Shown in pieces: positions 5,838 through 13,800 of a DNA stretch of 22,056 nucleotides (within the stretch, counting starts at the first letter, position 1; every line of letters starts with the position of its first letter). The DNA comes from CAZICM01 sp964537685 (GTDB lineage Bacteria; Myxococcota_A; Polyangia; Polyangiales; Polyangiaceae): the NCBI GenBank assembly GCA_964537685.1, contig CAZICM010000099.1, forward strand, positions 1 to 22,056, written 5' to 3'. The notes below the pieces were generated by a model. The model worked only from the letters and a program-made list of their open reading frames with translations. It was not told the DNA's origin and made no database searches. The position numbers and the translations under genes were made by a program.

Positions 5838-7655
5838 ATGAGCGCTCACCAAGTCAAAGAAATATTGGTACGTCTAGGCATTTCGGAAGAGCAATTCCGG
5901 ACGCTCGGACTCATTCCGCTCGTGGAAGTTGCGTGGGCTGATAGCCGCGTGGACTTCGCCGAGCGGTCGGCAATCATGCGGTTTGCGAAGAAGAAAGGGT
6001 GGCTTTCTGAGGGGGGTGATGCTCTCATTGCCGGGTGGCTGAAGTCGCGGCCCGAACAAAGTTTCTTCGATGACGCTCGCACGGCGCTTGTCTCTCTCGT
6101 TCGGGATCGGCGCGGGCTTGGCAAGGCGTTTCCCGAGACGACGCTGGGTTCGGTTCTTGGGGCTTGTCATGAAGTGGCCGCCGCCTCGGGAGGACTATTT
6201 GGTTTGCGGGATCCCGTTGCAACTGAGGAGGATAAGCTGCTGCAGCAGATTGCGGACGCCTTCAATCTCGGGGCTTGGAGAGAGGCTGTTGTCGCGGCGG
6301 ACACGGCCCCCGAGGGCGGCGATCCCGGACCAGAAGGGCACTTTTTATTGGGGAGCGCTTCTGACTTCAACCGCGATCCTTTGGGCTTTGTGGTGGCTAC
6401 GATGCGCGACTATGGCAACGTAGCAAAAGTTCGACTCGGACCCGCCATCGTCTATTTCTTGTCGCACCCCGAGGGCGTAAAACATATTTTAATGGATAAT
6501 CACCGAAATTATCGCCTTCCCCCCAGCTTCGAGGATATGAAAGAATTTCTCGGGGAAGGGCTGCTCACGACGGAAGGAGAGCATTGGCGTAGACATCGCA
6601 CCATGATTCAGCCTGCTTTCCATATGGACAAGCTCGCGGCGATGGCGGATGTGATGACGCAAATTACATCCGAGGATCTGGCGCGTTGGACGGAGGGCGA
6701 CAAGGGGCGTGAGCCCATCAATCTCATGGAAAAGCTTATGGAACTTACCCTCCGCGTGTCCGGCGTATGCATGTTTGGAATGGATTTGACCGCCGATACC
6801 AGGATTGTGCTGGATGCTGCGGCAATCTGTCTGGAGCACATGGTCACGCGGTCGCGCCAGCTTTTCCGATTGCCAATCTCGGTTCCGACCGAGGCCAACC
6901 GCCGTTTCCGGGAGGCGCGCGCCACGCTAAACGACATTGTTCTCGGGCTCGCAAAGGCGCGGCGAGAGGGCAAGTCCGAGGAAAAACCCGATGTACTTCA
7001 GCTCCTGCTTGACGCGCGGGATGAAGAGACGGGGATGGGCCTTGACGAAAAAGAGCTTCGCGACGAGCTACTGACGATGATGGGAGCGGGCACGGAAACG
7101 ACGGCGCTTGCGCTCATGTGGACCTGCTCATTTTTATCCAAATATCCGGCGTCGCGCCGTGGGGTAATGGACGAGATTGGACGTGTTCTCGGAAATCGGA
7201 CGCCCACATTGGCAGATATTCGCAATATGCCATATACAAAGCAGGTAATTGACGAATCGATGCGACTGCGTCCTCCATTCTACATGGGTGGTCGCGTGGC
7301 GGTGGGAGAGGATGTAATAGGCGGCGTGAGGATCCCGCCTGGAGCGGTGGTTATCGCGGCAACCTACGCGATGCACCGTCACCCCGAGATATGGTCGAAC
7401 CCAGAAGGTTTTGACCCTGACAGGTTTAGCCCAGAGGCATCGAAAGGCCGGCATTCGGCTGCATTTTTGCCATTTAGCGTCGGCCCGAAGAAGTGCATTG
7501 GGATGAACTTTGCGACCATGGAGATGCAGCTTGTTTTACCAATGATTCTGCAGAAGTACGAACTCAATTTGCTACCGGGACTCGAGCCGGAGCCATATCC
7601 CAGCCTTAGCCTTCGCGCCAAGGATGGGTGTTGGATGACCATTACCCCTCGGTAA
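5838..7655 (+). CDS. TerB-like domain fused to a cytochrome P450
   Basis: 605 residues from the ATG at 5838; AAGGGG ends 11 bases before it. A TTG at 5817 would add seven residues and overlap that site. Residues 1-145 are an all-helical TerB-like domain with the acidic signature EVAWADSRVDFAER (30-43). Residues about 166-605 are a complete P450: HWRRHR in the C-helix (249-254), the I-helix GAGTETT (416-422), ExxR at Glu473-Arg476, DPDRF (526-530), and the heme loop FSVGPKKCIG with Cys553. The P450 part resembles CYP102/CYP4-like fatty-acid or xenobiotic hydroxylases, but the substrate is unknown. No signal anchor is seen, so it is probably soluble. TerB domains bind metal or membranes in stress systems; joining one to a P450 is unusual. 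No ferredoxin or reductase gene is nearby. Confidence 0.88.
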   Translation: MSAHQVKEILVRLGISEEQFRTLGLIPLVEVAWADSRVDFAERSAIMRFAKKKGWLSEGGDALIAGWLKSRPEQSFFDDARTALVSLVRDRRGLGKAFPETTLGSVLGACHEVAAASGGLFGLRDPVATEEDKLLQQIADAFNLGAWREAVVAADTAPEGGDPGPEGHFLLGSASDFNRDPLGFVVATMRDYGNVAKVRLGPAIVYFLSHPEGVKHILMDNHRNYRLPPSFEDMKEFLGEGLLTTEGEHWRRHRTMIQPAFHMDKLAAMADVMTQITSEDLARWTEGDKGREPINLMEKLMELTLRVSGVCMFGMDLTADTRIVLDAAAICLEHMVTRSRQLFRLPISVPTEANRRFREARATLNDIVLGLAKARREGKSEEKPDVLQLLLDARDEETGMGLDEKELRDELLTMMGAGTETTALALMWTCSFLSKYPASRRGVMDEIGRVLGNRTPTLADIRNMPYTKQVIDESMRLRPPFYMGGRVAVGEDVIGGVRIPPGAVVIAATYAMHRHPEIWSNPEGFDPDRFSPEASKGRHSAAFLPFSVGPKKCIGMNFATMEMQLVLPMILQKYELNLLPGLEPEPYPSLSLRAKDGCWMTITPR

Positions 7656-7719
7656 GCCATTCCGGACAGCGAGAATCGAAGCCTGATAGGGGATACATTA
7701 TCAACTCCAGGGGTCCATC

Positions 7720-8154
7720 ATGCTCATTCACGGTTCCTGCCACTGTGGCAACATCCACTTCGAACTCGATTGGCAGCCCCAACCGAGCGAGATCCCTGCC
7801 AGAGAGTGCGGCTGCACCTTCTGCCAAAAGCATGGTGGTGTCTGGACCGCTTGCCCAACGGGCAGCCTCACGATTGAAATCGCCGATCAGGCCCGTGTCA
7901 GCGAATATGTGTTCGGCACCAAGACGGCCAACTTTCACGTTTGCTCCACATGCGGGGCAGTACCGGTCGTTACCAGCGAAATTGGCGGACAAACCTATGC
8001 TGTCGTCAATGTCAATACCTTCGAGGATTTCGACCGATCCCAACTAAAGCGGGCAGCCTCAAACTTCGACGGAGAAGATGCATCGGCTCGCTTGGCGCGC
8101 AGGGCTCGAAACTGGATTCCAAAGGTTCGGTTCCGGCGCGGCCCCGGCACCTAA
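7720..8154 (+). CDS. GFA-family zinc-binding protein, second copy type
   Basis: 144 residues starting MLIHGSCHCG. Cysteines at 7, 9, 30, 32, 35, 75 and 78 (CHC, CGCTFC, CSTC) reproduce the zinc sites of the GFA fold. The segment VSEYVFGTKTANFHVCSTCG with the following AVPVV is typical of the subgroup annotated as GFA family or aldehyde-activating protein. The basic tail (ARRARNWIPKVRF) is common at the end of this subgroup. It begins 65 bases after the P450 gene and ends 17 bases before the kinase gene, so the three could be one transcript. Whether it handles an aldehyde made by the P450 is speculation; GFA members are frequent in such gene mosaics without a known link. Confidence 0.83.
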   Translation: MLIHGSCHCGNIHFELDWQPQPSEIPARECGCTFCQKHGGVWTACPTGSLTIEIADQARVSEYVFGTKTANFHVCSTCGAVPVVTSEIGGQTYAVVNVNTFEDFDRSQLKRAASNFDGEDASARLARRARNWIPKVRFRRGPGT

Positions 8155-8171
8155 GAGGAGGTGTATAGACA

Positions 8172-8708
8172 ATGTTCATACTGCTGGTTGGTCCCAAAGG
8201 CAGCGGAAAGAGCCATATTGGCCGAATCATCGAGCGCCGGCTCGGCGTACATTTCTTTCATGTGGAGCCGCTGTGGATGGCCTACCATGCCCAGTGCAAA
8301 TCCTTGGGCCGGGAGCCCACTGTCGCGGAAGGCATACGCACCATTCATCCGAAAATCGCCGAGGCGCTGAGATCCCACCCGCATGTGTGTGTGGAAACGA
8401 TCGGCGCTTCGTCCGAGCTCCTAACAGACCTACTCTCGCTCGCTCCGCCGGAGGCAACGCTGATGATCCGCGTGTCTGCGCCTCTGGACCTATGCCTCCA
8501 TCGTATCGCAACCCGGGACCAAACCCACCAGATCCCCATGGGCCTCGAAGCAATCCGCAAGACCTATGAGCTGAGCGCGGCGTTAAGGCTTAATGCCGCG
8601 CTGGTGTTTGAAAACGAGGCGCTCTCCGAGGAAGAGATCGTGAGCGCAGTGGAGGGTGCCATGGCTGCACAAGGGCACGCTTCTTCGGGGAGTCCGCCCT
8701 TGGCTTAG
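8172..8708 (+). CDS. P-loop nucleoside/small-molecule kinase-like protein
   Basis: 178 residues with a strong GAGGAGG site 12 bases before the ATG. The N-terminus is a Walker A motif, GPKGSGKS (7-14), in the adenylate/shikimate kinase-like P-loop class. HVCVETIGAS (about 75-84) supplies a strand and acidic residue near the Walker B position. The lid region is suggested by HRIATRDQTHQIP. Such small proteins are usually annotated as AAA or shikimate kinase-like with no defined substrate. The reading frame continues past its TAG directly into the remains of a methyltransferase gene (8709-8858). Confidence 0.7.
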   Translation: MFILLVGPKGSGKSHIGRIIERRLGVHFFHVEPLWMAYHAQCKSLGREPTVAEGIRTIHPKIAEALRSHPHVCVETIGASSELLTDLLSLAPPEATLMIRVSAPLDLCLHRIATRDQTHQIPMGLEAIRKTYELSAALRLNAALVFENEALSEEEIVSAVEGAMAAQGHASSGSPPLA

Positions 8709-8858
8709 ACCCAACCCCACACAGGCTATAATCCGGTTGCCGAAGAATACGGCGAAACGTTCTTCGATGAGCTGCAACACAACCCCTTTGATCGAAGGCT
8801 TCTCGGCCGCTTTGCCGAAGAGGTGCGGGGCTTAGGGCCTGTCTGTGATCTGGAATAA
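8709..8858 (+). pseudogene. 5' remnant of a class I SAM-dependent methyltransferase gene
   Basis: The frame just after the kinase stop codon reads GYNPVAEEYGETFFDELQ, then FDRRLLGRFAEEVRG and LGPVCDLE before a TAA. This is the classic opening of small SAM-dependent methyltransferases (NYNxVAxxYxxxFxxEL, then xRxLLxxFAExVxGxGPVxDLGCGPG). The sequence breaks exactly where the SAM-binding DLGCGPG motif should follow; nothing of the remaining 150 or so residues is found downstream. An initiating ATG is also missing. It is therefore a truncated, inactive relic, probably cut during insertion or recombination of neighbouring DNA. Confidence 0.7.
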
Positions 8859-8985
8859 ATCTGTCTCACTGGACTTCTATTTCTTTTCGTCCGATGAGAT
8901 GGAGGGTTATGTGAACGCGCCACAATACTCTAGCTTTGCATAAACGAGCATGATACACCTCGAACCCTCGCAATTGGAGGTTCAG

Positions 8986-9750
8986 ATGGGTAATGCATTG
9001 CTTTCGGGAAAAATCGCGGTCATCACGGGCGCAGCGTCGGGTATTGGCAGAGGTTCCGCCCTTGTATTTGCCAAGCACGGAGCCAAGGTGGCCGTCGCAG
9101 ATGTAAACGTTCAGGGCGGAGAAGAAACGGTCGAATTGGTCCGGCAGGCCGGCGGCGAAGCCTTCTTCATTCAAGCGGACGTATCGAATAAAGAACAGAC
9201 CGTGGCGATGGTGGGGAAAGTGGTTGAGCGATGGGGACGCCTCGATTGCGCGCTCAACAACGCGGGAATCGATGGTTCGATGGGCGCCACCGCGGATTGC
9301 ACCGAAGAAAACTGGCAGAATATCATCGCCGTCAACCTAACAGGGGTATTTTTATGTATGAAATATGAAATCCAGCAGATGCTCAAACAAGGCGGGGGAG
9401 CGATTGTCAATATCGCCTCGGTAGCAGGACTCGTGGGCTATCCCGGACTGCCTGCGTATGTTGCATCGAAGCACGGGGTCGTTGGCCTGACAAAAAACGC
9501 CGCGATTGAATACGCCAAACAAGGCATCCGCGTGAATGCGGTGTGTCCCGGCGCTATCCGAACCCCCATGCTCGAAGATGCCATCCGCCAAGGCTTGATC
9601 CCCGAAGATCAACTGGCGAGTGTGGCGCCCATCGGAAGGTTGGGCCTGCCCGAAGAAATCGGCGAAGCCGCCGCATGGTTATGCTCGGAAAAATCGTCGT
9701 TTATGATGGGACAAGCGGTCCCCGTGGATGGCGGGTGGGTGGCGATGTAA
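8986..9750 (+). CDS. Short-chain dehydrogenase/reductase (classical SDR)
   Basis: 254 residues from the ATG at 8986, preceded by GGAGG at a 6-base spacing; an in-frame ATG at 8950 lacks a site. All SDR hallmarks are present: the cofactor loop TGAASGIG (14-21), NNAG (91-94), Asn117, Ser145, and Tyr158-x-x-x-Lys162, followed by PGAIRTPM. Asp39 after the second strand (VAVADV) favours NAD(H) over NADP(H). The ending GQAVPVDGGW is typical of the glucose/acyl-carrier reductase-like subgroup annotated as FabG-like oxidoreductases. Substrate cannot be told from sequence. It converges with the amidase gene with only 7 bases between the stops and no visible terminator. Confidence 0.9.
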   Translation: MGNALLSGKIAVITGAASGIGRGSALVFAKHGAKVAVADVNVQGGEETVELVRQAGGEAFFIQADVSNKEQTVAMVGKVVERWGRLDCALNNAGIDGSMGATADCTEENWQNIIAVNLTGVFLCMKYEIQQMLKQGGGAIVNIASVAGLVGYPGLPAYVASKHGVVGLTKNAAIEYAKQGIRVNAVCPGAIRTPMLEDAIRQGLIPEDQLASVAPIGRLGLPEEIGEAAAWLCSEKSSFMMGQAVPVDGGWVAM

Positions 9751-9757
9751 GATATAT

Positions 9758-11461
9758 TTACCCCCCCAGCAGCCTCGCCCATTGAACCGGCTTCTTCCTC
9801 AGCACATTCGCCTCCAGCACCTCGGCGAGCTGCAACAAAAACCCTTCTTCCCAAGGCTTTCCCATCATCTGAAATCCCACCGGAAGCCCAGCCCTATCGT
9901 AACCGCAGGGCACCGTAATCGCCGGATATCCCGATAAATTCCCCACAAAGGCAAAACGCATCAGCGCACTCGTCACCACCAAATTGCTCTCGCCCCGGGG
10001 TAGCAAATCCTTTGCAATCTCAGGCGCCGTTATCGCCGTCGCCGGCGTCGCGATCACATCCACCTGCTCAAATATCTCCTCAAGCTGATGACACAGCTTT
10101 GTCCTCACCCGCTGCGCCTTTACATAATCGCTGCCCCTAAATGCCCTCGCCAGCGCTAGATTGACCCGCACCGCCAAACCGTAATCCCTCCGGTGCCTCT
10201 CGTCATAATCCACTGCAAAATTCGCCATTTCCGATAAAATCGTCACCGCATGGGCCACCCGGCATAAATCAAGCCCCGATAGCCGTATTGGAACCGTTGT
10301 TGCCCCCCGCTCTTCCAGCGCCCTTATCCCATCCCGGCATGCCTTCACCACATCCGGCTGCGCATCGTTAAACCAGGCATCATACACCCCCACCCTCACA
10401 CCGCTCAAGTCGGTATTGCCCAAACGATCCACATGCGGCAAGGGCTGGCGAACCGTATTCCTATCCCGGCTATCCGGCCCCGCCATCAGAACATAGGCCA
10501 GCGCCGTATCCCTTACCGTTGCGCCAATAGGCCCCACATGCCCCACGCTAAAGCATAAAGGCAACACTCCATGCTCACTCACCCGGCTCCATGTCGGCTT
10601 TAGCCCAACAACACCGCATAAAGCCGCGGGAATGCGAATCGAACCGCCGCCATCCGCCCCCACCGCAATGGGACACAATCCAGCCGCCACCGCCGCCGCC
10701 GAACCGCTCGACGATCCACCCGGAAGCCTGCCCACATCATAAGGATTGCGCGTAACGCCAAAATGAGCATTAAATCCAGAGGTATCGATGCCAATCTCAT
10801 TCATATTGGCTTTTCCAATCAACAGCGCGCCTCCCGCCCGCAGTCTTTCCACCGGCGTTGAATCTGCCTGCGCATGCCCTATTTTCGACGCCAAAAAGCG
10901 CGTCCCTCCCGTCGTCGGATAACCCGCCACATCCAGCTCGTCCTTCACGGCGACAGGCACCCCATCCAATGGCCCCAACACAGCCTTCTTCCGATATCGC
11001 TCGGTGCTTTCCTCCGCCTGCTTTCGAATCTCTCCCGCCTGACTCGCCACGAGCGCGCGAAGCGGCCCTTCTCCCGAATTCGAACGCGCAATGGCCTCGA
11101 TCACCCGCTCCGCCACCGCCAAAGGCGTGCTTTTGCCCGATAGATACGCCTTCACAAAATCCGCCGCGCTCTCAAACGCAAAGCCTGGGCGGCTGGGGCT
11201 AACCTCAAAGATATCCCATAACTCATCCACCGTCACCGGCTTATCCCTAGCCATCTCCACCAAATGGGGCCGGGGAAGAGGAGGCGCAACCGAAGGCGAT
11301 TCATGCACCCGAGCCGCCCGAAGCGCATCCACACCTGTATCTGTATACAACTTCCGGATCAACAGCGGCCCCGCCGCCGCATTCTCCATCGCTGCCGCAA
11401 ATGCCTCCAGCGCTCGCCCCGACAGCCTCGGCGCCGCAATTGCTTTTAGATCGTAGGACAT
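9758..11461 (-). CDS. Amidase signature family hydrolase (FAAH-like)
   Basis: 567 residues with a very strong GGAGGAGG site before the ATG. The catalytic Ser-cisSer-Lys triad is intact: Lys173 in VAVKDE, the Ser in GGSSSGS (248-254), and nucleophile Ser274 in GADGGGSIR. These enzymes hydrolyse carboxamides. The extra N-terminal 150 residues before the amidase core, plus GSIRIPAALCGVVGLKPT, resemble plant and bacterial fatty-acid-amide-hydrolase-like members rather than GatA. No gatB or gatC genes lie nearby, which also argues against tRNA amidation. No signal peptide, so it is likely cytoplasmic. It lies 43 bases downstream of the PFK-2/FBPase-2 gene on the same strand and may share its transcript. 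The real substrate is unknown. Confidence 0.88.
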   Translation of the reverse strand: MSYDLKAIAAPRLSGRALEAFAAAMENAAAGPLLIRKLYTDTGVDALRAARVHESPSVAPPLPRPHLVEMARDKPVTVDELWDIFEVSPSRPGFAFESAADFVKAYLSGKSTPLAVAERVIEAIARSNSGEGPLRALVASQAGEIRKQAEESTERYRKKAVLGPLDGVPVAVKDELDVAGYPTTGGTRFLASKIGHAQADSTPVERLRAGGALLIGKANMNEIGIDTSGFNAHFGVTRNPYDVGRLPGGSSSGSAAAVAAGLCPIAVGADGGGSIRIPAALCGVVGLKPTWSRVSEHGVLPLCFSVGHVGPIGATVRDTALAYVLMAGPDSRDRNTVRQPLPHVDRLGNTDLSGVRVGVYDAWFNDAQPDVVKACRDGIRALEERGATTVPIRLSGLDLCRVAHAVTILSEMANFAVDYDERHRRDYGLAVRVNLALARAFRGSDYVKAQRVRTKLCHQLEEIFEQVDVIATPATAITAPEIAKDLLPRGESNLVVTSALMRFAFVGNLSGYPAITVPCGYDRAGLPVGFQMMGKPWEEGFLLQLAEVLEANVLRKKPVQWARLLGG

Positions 11462-11504
11462 AATCGATAACCTCCTCCAATATACAAAATATACAAAAAA
11501 ACGC

Positions 11505-12824
11505 TCAATCCTGAGGACCGATACTCACAGGCGGCTCAGAACCCGGCACATTTCTCGCACCCACCTCAGGCGCCAGCGGAATACGCTGCTCCTCGCACCC
11601 ATAGGCCGTGGGCGTCAATTGAATCACCGTATGCAAAGGAATAGGCAAACGGCAACATTCACCTGGAGGAATATTTTTATAAAAAGCCACCAACGCCCTC
11701 AGCACCGCTTGATGCGCGATCACCAACACGGGCGTACGCCTCCGCTCCAATTGTATCAGCAGGGGATCCAGCCTTTGAATCACATCTTCATAGGATTCGC
11801 CCCGGGGATAGCGAAAACGAAACTTATCGGCCGTGCGCGCCTCATGCAGATCGGGCATTTTGTCGCGGATCTCTTCGTATGTCATCCCCTCGCATACCCC
11901 CGCATCAATTTCGTCGAGAGCCTTCCACATCCTCGGATGATTGGTCAGCGGCCTTGCCGTATGAATGGTCCTTCGCAGCGTACTCGTCCACACCGTCAGC
12001 GAAGCATCCAAAGGCACGCGGCTCCGAATAAAATCGGCAAGATTTCGCGCGTAAATCTCACCCCGCGGCGAAAGCTCCGAATCGCCCCCGATCAATCCTT
12101 TTTGATTGTATAGGCTCTCACCATGCCGGGTCAGAAAAATAGGCAGCGGCGAGATATGCATATCCACCAGCAAAGGCACCAGCCGGGCCGGCAAATATCC
12201 ATTGATTCGATTTAGAACGAGTTGCCTGCCCACATCAATGATTTTAATATAACTCGCATCGGGATCATCCAAAGGCTCATAGGCTCGCTCATAATGAGCA
12301 ATACGCGCCCTAAAATCGCTTGCGGCGTCTTCCGCGTCCATATGCGCATAATCGGGCGAAGACAATTTGGTCGCCCTCACATTGCCTTCAATCACGGCCG
12401 GATCGTTACAGAGCGATTCGATAAAAACGACGGGCACGCCTCTCATTTTGCAGCGGTCCATCACCATTTTCCGGCGGGCGCGCGTGGAATTTGTCGCATC
12501 GAAAATGCCCACTTCCCCGTCCTCGGAAATCCACCGGAGCATATCTTCCAGCGCATGCAGCGCCACATCATTCAGCGCCTTGCGGGAAACTAGATTGGCT
12601 TGATCAAAAAACTCATGAGATTGCCCCGCGCCCAGCAATTTCCGCCGGTAGGAGCCGACATTAAACACCTCGGTATCGTGGCCAATCCATCGAAGATAAC
12701 GCGATAGCCTACCGGCAATATACGACTTCCCCCTCGCGGGCAGCCCCACCATAGCCAGCACGGTTTTTGAAGGATCCCTGAGATGCGGCGCCATCTTGAT
12801 CGGGCGCCACAATAACAAAGACAT
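11505..12824 (-). CDS. Bifunctional 6-phosphofructo-2-kinase/fructose-2,6-bisphosphatase
   Basis: 439 residues. The kinase half (about 18-222) has Walker A GLPARGKS (27-34), FNVGSYRR (54-61), FDATNSTRARR (108-118), IESLCNDP (135-142) and SSPDY (155-159). The phosphatase half (about 225-420) has the phospho-His loop LTRHGES (231-237), GGDSELSPRG (246-255), Glu305 in EIDAGVCEGMTYEE (305-318), YPRGESYED (339-347) and AHQAVLRAL (370-378). These match animal PFKFB enzymes motif for motif. Such enzymes make and break fructose-2,6-bisphosphate, the eukaryotic regulator of glycolysis; bacterial members are rare. The N-terminal regulatory extension is short. The start is within an 11-bp dyad (12807-12848). 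Both active sites look intact. Divergent from a PfkB kinase gene. Confidence 0.92.
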   Translation of the reverse strand: MSLLLWRPIKMAPHLRDPSKTVLAMVGLPARGKSYIAGRLSRYLRWIGHDTEVFNVGSYRRKLLGAGQSHEFFDQANLVSRKALNDVALHALEDMLRWISEDGEVGIFDATNSTRARRKMVMDRCKMRGVPVVFIESLCNDPAVIEGNVRATKLSSPDYAHMDAEDAASDFRARIAHYERAYEPLDDPDASYIKIIDVGRQLVLNRINGYLPARLVPLLVDMHISPLPIFLTRHGESLYNQKGLIGGDSELSPRGEIYARNLADFIRSRVPLDASLTVWTSTLRRTIHTARPLTNHPRMWKALDEIDAGVCEGMTYEEIRDKMPDLHEARTADKFRFRYPRGESYEDVIQRLDPLLIQLERRRTPVLVIAHQAVLRALVAFYKNIPPGECCRLPIPLHTVIQLTPTAYGCEEQRIPLAPEVGARNVPGSEPPVSIGPQD

Positions 12825-12848
12825 CCAAAGCCGTCCCTGTTATTGTGG
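12807..12848. promoter_or_regulatory. Perfect 11-bp inverted repeat over the start of the PFK-2/FBPase-2 gene
   Basis: CCACAATAACA (12807-12817) and TGTTATTGTGG (12838-12848) are perfect reverse complements separated by 20 bases. The spacer contains the start codon (12822-12824) and putative ribosome binding site of the minus-strand gene; the right arm ends 10 bases before the ATG of the plus-strand kinase gene. It could be an operator serving both genes or an mRNA hairpin hiding the start. Confidence 0.6.
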
Positions 12849-12858
12849 GGCCGCCTGA

Positions 12859-13800
12859 ATGATTCTCATTGTTAGCCTGAATTTCGGCATCGAACGCATC
12901 GTGCGCCTCGTTTCCGAGGAAGCCGGCATCGAAACGCCTCCCGCCATCGTCCGGGGAGCCCTCGAAGCCCGCCATGCCTCGGCCAAGGGTATTAATGCGG
13001 CCCGCGCGCTCTTGCGCCTCAATTATCCGGCGCTTGTCGTGGGTTTAATCGGAGGATGGCCAGGCCATTTTATCGTACAGGATTTAAACAAAGAAGGCAT
13101 TCAATTCGTTCCAGTTGCCATCCACGGAGAGAACCGCACCTGCGTGGTTCTTCGGAAAAGCTCGGGCGAAAGCCTGCTGGTCATGAACGAATGCGGCCCC
13201 GAAATTTCCGCCGAAGAATTGCATCAAATTGACGAAACGTATCAACAATATATCGACAGCGCCGAATTGATACTGCTCACGGGAAGCCTTTTGCCTGGAA
13301 TTCCCGACGATTTTTATGCCCGCCTCATCCGCCTCGCCCAAAAAGCCAACAAAAGGGTCTTGCTCGACGCGGCGGGAAAGCCTTTGGCTGAAGCTCAAAA
13401 AGCCCTTCCATTTGGCATTAAAATCAATGCCCAGGAAGCCGCGGCCTTCACCGGACAGCCCATTCTCAATCTCCAGGCCGCCGCGGACGCCGCCCAATGG
13501 ATGGTTAAACAAGGAAGCTCTATCGCCATGATCACCCTAGGCGCGGCGGGCGCCGTATTGTGCACGCCCGAAGAACGCTATGCCTACACCGTTCCAATCA
13601 TTAGAAGCCACAATTCGGTAGGAGCGGGCGACGCCACCCTGGCCGGCCTGTCGCTCGCCCTTCTTCAAGGCCGATCGGCCAAAGACGCCGGCCTCTTTGC
13701 ATGCGCCGTCGGCACCGCCGCAACCCTTCACGGCGCGGGCCGCTGCGTACCGGATGATGTGCGGGAATTTTTAGGCCAAGTTCATTGCTTGGCATTTTGA
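12859..13800 (+). CDS. PfkB-family sugar (phosphate) kinase, 1-phosphofructokinase-like
   Basis: 313 residues, the usual length of FruK/LacC-type kinases. The PfkB fold is shown by AKGINAARAL (42-51), GLIGGWPG (62-69), TGSLLPGIP (141-149), KINAQEAAAF (188-197) and the anion-hole/catalytic GAGDATLAG (255-263) with Asp258 as the base. The N-terminal SLNFGIERI replaces the common TLNPAID, so sugar specificity may differ from FruK. Candidate substrates are fructose-1-phosphate, fructose-6-phosphate or tagatose-6-phosphate. No PTS fructose permease is nearby, which argues against standard FruK use. It is divergent from the PFK-2/FBPase-2 gene. Its 3' end overlaps the convergent lipoprotein gene by 19 bases. 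Confidence 0.85.
   Translation: MILIVSLNFGIERIVRLVSEEAGIETPPAIVRGALEARHASAKGINAARALLRLNYPALVVGLIGGWPGHFIVQDLNKEGIQFVPVAIHGENRTCVVLRKSSGESLLVMNECGPEISAEELHQIDETYQQYIDSAELILLTGSLLPGIPDDFYARLIRLAQKANKRVLLDAAGKPLAEAQKALPFGIKINAQEAAAFTGQPILNLQAAADAAQWMVKQGSSIAMITLGAAGAVLCTPEERYAYTVPIIRSHNSVGAGDATLAGLSLALLQGRSAKDAGLFACAVGTAATLHGAGRCVPDDVREFLGQVHCLAF

Noticed and set aside
9758..11461. GatA subunit of tRNA amidotransferase
   Set aside because: The long N-terminal extension and absence of gatB/gatC nearby favour a FAAH-like amidase.
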